From contig CAAGFJ010000044.1 of NCBI GenBank assembly GCA_900769115.1, positions 1-64,000 of the forward strand: a stretch of 64,000 nt of DNA, read 5' to 3'. A program made the translations under genes and the position numbers. How positions within the stretch are numbered: position 1 is the stretch's first letter; each line of letters begins with the position of its first letter. This DNA is from Lachnospiraceae bacterium. GTDB lineage: Bacteria; Bacillota; Clostridia; Lachnospirales; Lachnospiraceae. The notes beneath the pieces were generated by a model. The model was not told where the DNA came from and did not search any database. It saw only the letters and a list, made by a program, of their open reading frames with translations. Positions 61,116 through 64,000 of the stretch are shown here, piece after piece.

Positions 61116-61827
61116 AAAAATATCTGTTTGTATGGCAACGTATAATGGTGAAAAATATTTAAAAAAGCAATTGGATTCAGTTCTAAAGAATCTTACGGAA
61201 TGTGATGAATTGATAATTTCAGATGATGGATCAAGTGATAGAAGTGTACGAATTTTAACAGAATATGCTCAAAAATATAAACAAATAAGGATTTTAAAAG
61301 GACCACAAAGGGGTGTGGTAAAAAATTTTGAAAATGCCTTACAAAATGTGAATGGAGAATTTGTGTTTTTGTGCGATCAAGATGATGAGTGGGAAGAAGA
61401 TAAGGTAAAAATGGTTATTGAACAGTTTGAATTAAATAAAGACATATGTTTAATTATTCATGATGCAGTTGTGATTGATTCAAATGGAAAAAAAATAAAT
61501 TCTTCTTTTTTTAGTATTCGTAGTTCAAAATCTGGATTTATAAAAAATATATATAAAAATTCTTATATAGGGTGTTGCATGGCTTTTAAAAAACAACTAT
61601 TAGATTGTATTTTACCTATACCTGAAAAAGTAGAAATGCATGATTGGTGGATTGGGCTGCTTGCTGAATGTGAAGGAAAAAGCTTGTTTATAAATGATAA
61701 GTTGATAAAATATAGAAGGCATGAAAACAATGTTAGTAAGATGGAACATTATGGATTGAGTAGAATGATCAAAAATAGGTGTGTAATGTTGTTCTATATT
61801 ATTAAAAGAAGGTTAAAAATTGATTAA
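61093..61827 (+). CDS. Glycosyltransferase family 2
   Basis: A 244-residue GT2 enzyme with ISVCMATYNGEKYLKKQLDSVL, ISDDGSSD, FLCDQDDEWEEDK (DxD) and MHDWWIGLLAECEGK, typical of the rhamnosyl/galactosyl group. The ATG at 61093 has GGGGAATAAGT upstream. It overlaps the end of the previous gene by 23 bases and the region of the next gene slightly. Confidence 0.88.
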   Translation: MESILQNKKISVCMATYNGEKYLKKQLDSVLKNLTECDELIISDDGSSDRSVRILTEYAQKYKQIRILKGPQRGVVKNFENALQNVNGEFVFLCDQDDEWEEDKVKMVIEQFELNKDICLIIHDAVVIDSNGKKINSSFFSIRSSKSGFIKNIYKNSYIGCCMAFKKQLLDCILPIPEKVEMHDWWIGLLAECEGKSLFINDKLIKYRRHENNVSKMEHYGLSRMIKNRCVMLFYIIKRRLKID

Positions 61828-61843
61828 TGAGGGGAAGACTTAT

Positions 61844-62815
61844 ATGATGGATCTAATTTCGGTAATAGTGCCTGTTTACAATGTAGAATCATATCTTCAA
61901 AAATGTCTTGATTCTATCATTGACCAAACATATTCTAATTTGGAGATTATAATTATTGATGATGGATCTAAGGATCGATCAGGTGAGATATGTGATTATT
62001 ATAAAAATATAGATTCAAGAATAAAAGTTGTTCATAAACAAAATGGTGGACTTTCGGATGCACGAAATATCGGTATTGATATTTCTGTTGGAGAATATAT
62101 ATGTTTTGTTGATTCAGATGATTATTTAGAAAAAAATTATGTATTAAAAATGTATGAAAAGATAAAAGATAAAGATATAGATATATGTTGTTGTGGTAAA
62201 TTTATAGAGTCTGAGAATATTTGTAAAGTGGTAAATTCGGACTCGGATTTTATATTAGATTCTGTTGAGGCACTTAAATATTATCTTCAAAAAAAAGAAA
62301 TTGATAATTCTGCAGTTGATAAACTTTATAGGAAAAAAATGTTTGATGATGTACGGTTTCCTGCTGGAATGTATTATGAAGATATTGGAACTATATACAA
62401 GCTGTTTTTAAAAGCTAAAAAAATTGCACATATAGATATACCTTTATATCATTATGTTATGCGTAAGGGAAGCATAAGTCATGGGGTGTTTTCTAAAAAA
62501 CAATTAGAATCATTATATATGACAAGAGAAGCGGTTAAGTGCATCAATCAAGTATATCCTGAATTAAATGAATATTTAGCTGCATATTATGGATTAGAAA
62601 TGGTTACCACGATTAGGCAGATGTATTATTACTGGGGAAAAAAAGAGACTGTTGCGAAATATAGTGACATTATTCAAGAATATAAAAATAATTTTAAATC
62701 TTTTATACATAGTCCATACATCCCATTTTTTAAAAAGATTATGATGTGGTTGATAAAATTTCAAATGTATAGGGTGGTAAATTTAATGATTATATTATTT
62801 AAAAAGGAATTTTAA
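61844..62815 (+). CDS. Glycosyltransferase family 2 (longer form)
   Basis: About 323 residues: LISVIVPVYNVESYLQKCLDSI, IIIDDGSKDRSGEICDYY, QNGGLSDARNIGI and FVDSDDYLEKNYV are the classical WbbL/EpsJ-like GT2 motifs, and YYEDIGTIYKLFLKAKKI continues the fold. It adds another sugar. The ATG at 61844 is used (GAGGGG upstream); a TTG at 61820 would overlap the previous gene. Confidence 0.9.
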   Translation: MMDLISVIVPVYNVESYLQKCLDSIIDQTYSNLEIIIIDDGSKDRSGEICDYYKNIDSRIKVVHKQNGGLSDARNIGIDISVGEYICFVDSDDYLEKNYVLKMYEKIKDKDIDICCCGKFIESENICKVVNSDSDFILDSVEALKYYLQKKEIDNSAVDKLYRKKMFDDVRFPAGMYYEDIGTIYKLFLKAKKIAHIDIPLYHYVMRKGSISHGVFSKKQLESLYMTREAVKCINQVYPELNEYLAAYYGLEMVTTIRQMYYYWGKKETVAKYSDIIQEYKNNFKSFIHSPYIPFFKKIMMWLIKFQMYRVVNLMIILFKKEF

Positions 62816-62824
62816 GAGGGACAG

Positions 62825-63913
62825 ATGTTAGTATATTATATAATTTTTATTGTAAGTAGTATTCTCGTATATTTAGCTGATAAAAAAATGCGTGGATTAA
62901 GAGGAAAAAAAATATGTTGGTTATTAGCTGTTTTGATTCCTTCATTATTGGCAGGCTTGAGAGCCGAATCCGTGGGAACTGATACAAGTGGATATATTAA
63001 AGCTATTCATCATTTATGTGTTAATGATGTTGATTGGAAAGTAGTTGTTGGAGCATATCAATGTGAAATAGGATATTATTTTGTTAATTTTCTAGTTACA
63101 CGTATTTCTGATTCGTTTCAATTATTGCTGTTTGTATTACAAATTTTAATTCTGGCACCAGTATTGCTTGCATGTAAAGATAATGCCGATTTAGTTGAAC
63201 CGTATTTATCGTATTTCTTGTTTTTAATTTTATTTTATAATAGAAGTTTAAATATGTGTAGGCAATCAATAGCTATTGCTATTTGTATATATTCTGTTCA
63301 ATATGTAAGGAGCGAAAAGATTGTTAAATTTTTGGTATGCTTGATGCTTGCAATTTCAATACACAAAATTGCTTTTATATTTTTAACAATTTATATAATT
63401 TCTCATTTTCTTCAAAAAAAGGAAGGCGTGTATTACAAGCTTTCTTTTCTTGCGGCTGTGTGTTGTTTAATAATTTTTTATAAAGTTATTTTAAATAAAT
63501 TAATAAGCATGGGGTATTTAGGTTCAAGATATTTATATTATGTCAATAGTGGAAACCAGAATATTTCAACAATAGAATTAACTACAAAAATTCTTTATTT
63601 AATTTTAATATTATGTGTTGCATCTATATTGAAGAAAAAAAATAGATATAATGAAATACTAATATTTTTTCTTGTTTTAGATTTTCTTATATATTGTATA
63701 GGTTTTTATGCAAATTATGCGCAAAGAATTTCATATTATATAGGTATTTTTACAATTTTTGTAGTTCCGCAAATAGCAAATTGTGTCAACAAAAGACAAA
63801 AATATATATGTTTATTTGTATTACTGTTTATTGCTTTTGCATTTTCGTATAAGTATTATGGAATAAGTGGATGTGATGGAACTGTGCCATATATTTTATC
63901 AACAAGTATGTGA
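62825..63913 (+). CDS. EpsG-family membrane protein (probable polymerase)
   Basis: A 362-residue protein with about ten transmembrane helices. LLAGLRAESVGTDTSGYI and NRSLNMCRQSIAIAICIYSV are typical of EpsG-type Wzy-like proteins that polymerise exopolysaccharide repeat units outside the membrane. It follows the GT gene by 9 bp. Confidence 0.85.
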   Translation: MLVYYIIFIVSSILVYLADKKMRGLRGKKICWLLAVLIPSLLAGLRAESVGTDTSGYIKAIHHLCVNDVDWKVVVGAYQCEIGYYFVNFLVTRISDSFQLLLFVLQILILAPVLLACKDNADLVEPYLSYFLFLILFYNRSLNMCRQSIAIAICIYSVQYVRSEKIVKFLVCLMLAISIHKIAFIFLTIYIISHFLQKKEGVYYKLSFLAAVCCLIIFYKVILNKLISMGYLGSRYLYYVNSGNQNISTIELTTKILYLILILCVASILKKKNRYNEILIFFLVLDFLIYCIGFYANYAQRISYYIGIFTIFVVPQIANCVNKRQKYICLFVLLFIAFAFSYKYYGISGCDGTVPYILSTSM

Positions 63914-63959
63914 AATATTTTAATATAATAATGTGGTTTGGATTACAAAGGGGAAAATA

Positions 63960-64000
63960 ATGATAAAATTAAGCGTGATAATTCCTGTATATAATGCGGA
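63960..64000 (+). CDS. Start of another glycosyltransferase family 2 gene (cut by the window)
   Basis: The ATG at 63960 begins MIKLSVIIPVYNA, a GT2 N-terminus, with AAAGGGG just before it. The rest lies past the window. Confidence 0.8.
   Translation, partial: MIKLSVIIPVYNA

Noticed and set aside
1..64000. CRISPR array, insertion sequence or prophage
   Set aside because: No regularly spaced identical repeats of 25-40 bases, no transposase, integrase or phage structural gene was found.

Overview
The window is chromosomal DNA of a gut-type Bacillota, most probably a Lachnospiraceae (Roseburia / Agathobacter / Eubacterium-like). The basis is the gene set: GH94 cellobiose phosphorylase, an unlinked LytTR/GHKL two-component pair, indolepyruvate oxidoreductase, MurT-GatD, a cps/eps locus with Wzz and a separate tyrosine kinase, strong AGGAGG ribosome-binding sites, TTGACA/TATAAT-type promoters and moderate-to-low GC. 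I cannot fix the genus. No insertion sequence, phage structural gene or CRISPR array is visible.

Layout. Positions 1-571 hold no believable protein. They are packed with stems and carry two inverted copies of a ~90-nt element, each closed by its own unrelated basal stem. Then come cellobiose phosphorylase (minus), a LytTR regulator with its GHKL kinase, a candidate small RNA with an extended -10 promoter, an aldose 1-epimerase-like protein, DNA polymerase IV, an HD hydrolase and an XRE regulator. Positions 9312-19384 form a defence island: a small Cro-like protein followed by a complete set resembling SspD-SspB-SspC-SspA-SspE, a single-strand phosphorothioation system with its DUF262/DUF1524 effector. 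It starts from a promoter whose spacer is filled by a palindrome. An AAA/DUF4143 ATPase follows, behind three repeats spaced exactly 33 bp apart.

From 21 to 31.3 kb the region is mostly housekeeping or surface biology: GIY-YIG protein, amidase, uracil permease and uracil phosphoribosyltransferase, a secreted transglutaminase-like protein, IorAB and a secreted GH25 lysozyme. A tRNA-Lys(CTT) at 31651 marks a second defence island. It holds a Wadjet-type (type III-like) SMC condensin set, JetA, JetB and JetC, with no JetD nuclease in the window. A MNT/HEPN toxin-antitoxin pair with its own promoter sits between jetA and jetB. A mutarotase-like gene and a HicAB pair follow.

From 41 to 53.9 kb: MurT-GatD (lipid II amidation), a WYL regulator, glycerol kinase, a YugP-like membrane protease, a DUF1002 secreted protein, a CorA-like transporter, two orphan complex-I/Mrp-antiporter-like membrane proteins, and a compact cassette of acyl carrier protein, a protein weakly resembling BtrH, and a phosphopantetheinyl transferase that carries a terminator-like hairpin inside its 5' coding region. 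From 54 kb to the end lies an exopolysaccharide locus: CpsB-type PHP phosphatase, LCP protein, Wzz, CpsD kinase, a small lysine-rich secreted protein, a long leader with two terminators, then an AT-rich block with the priming sugar transferase, glycosyltransferases and an EpsG-like polymerase, continuing past the window edge.

All family assignments rest on reading motifs by eye. No database search, folding program or alignment was run.
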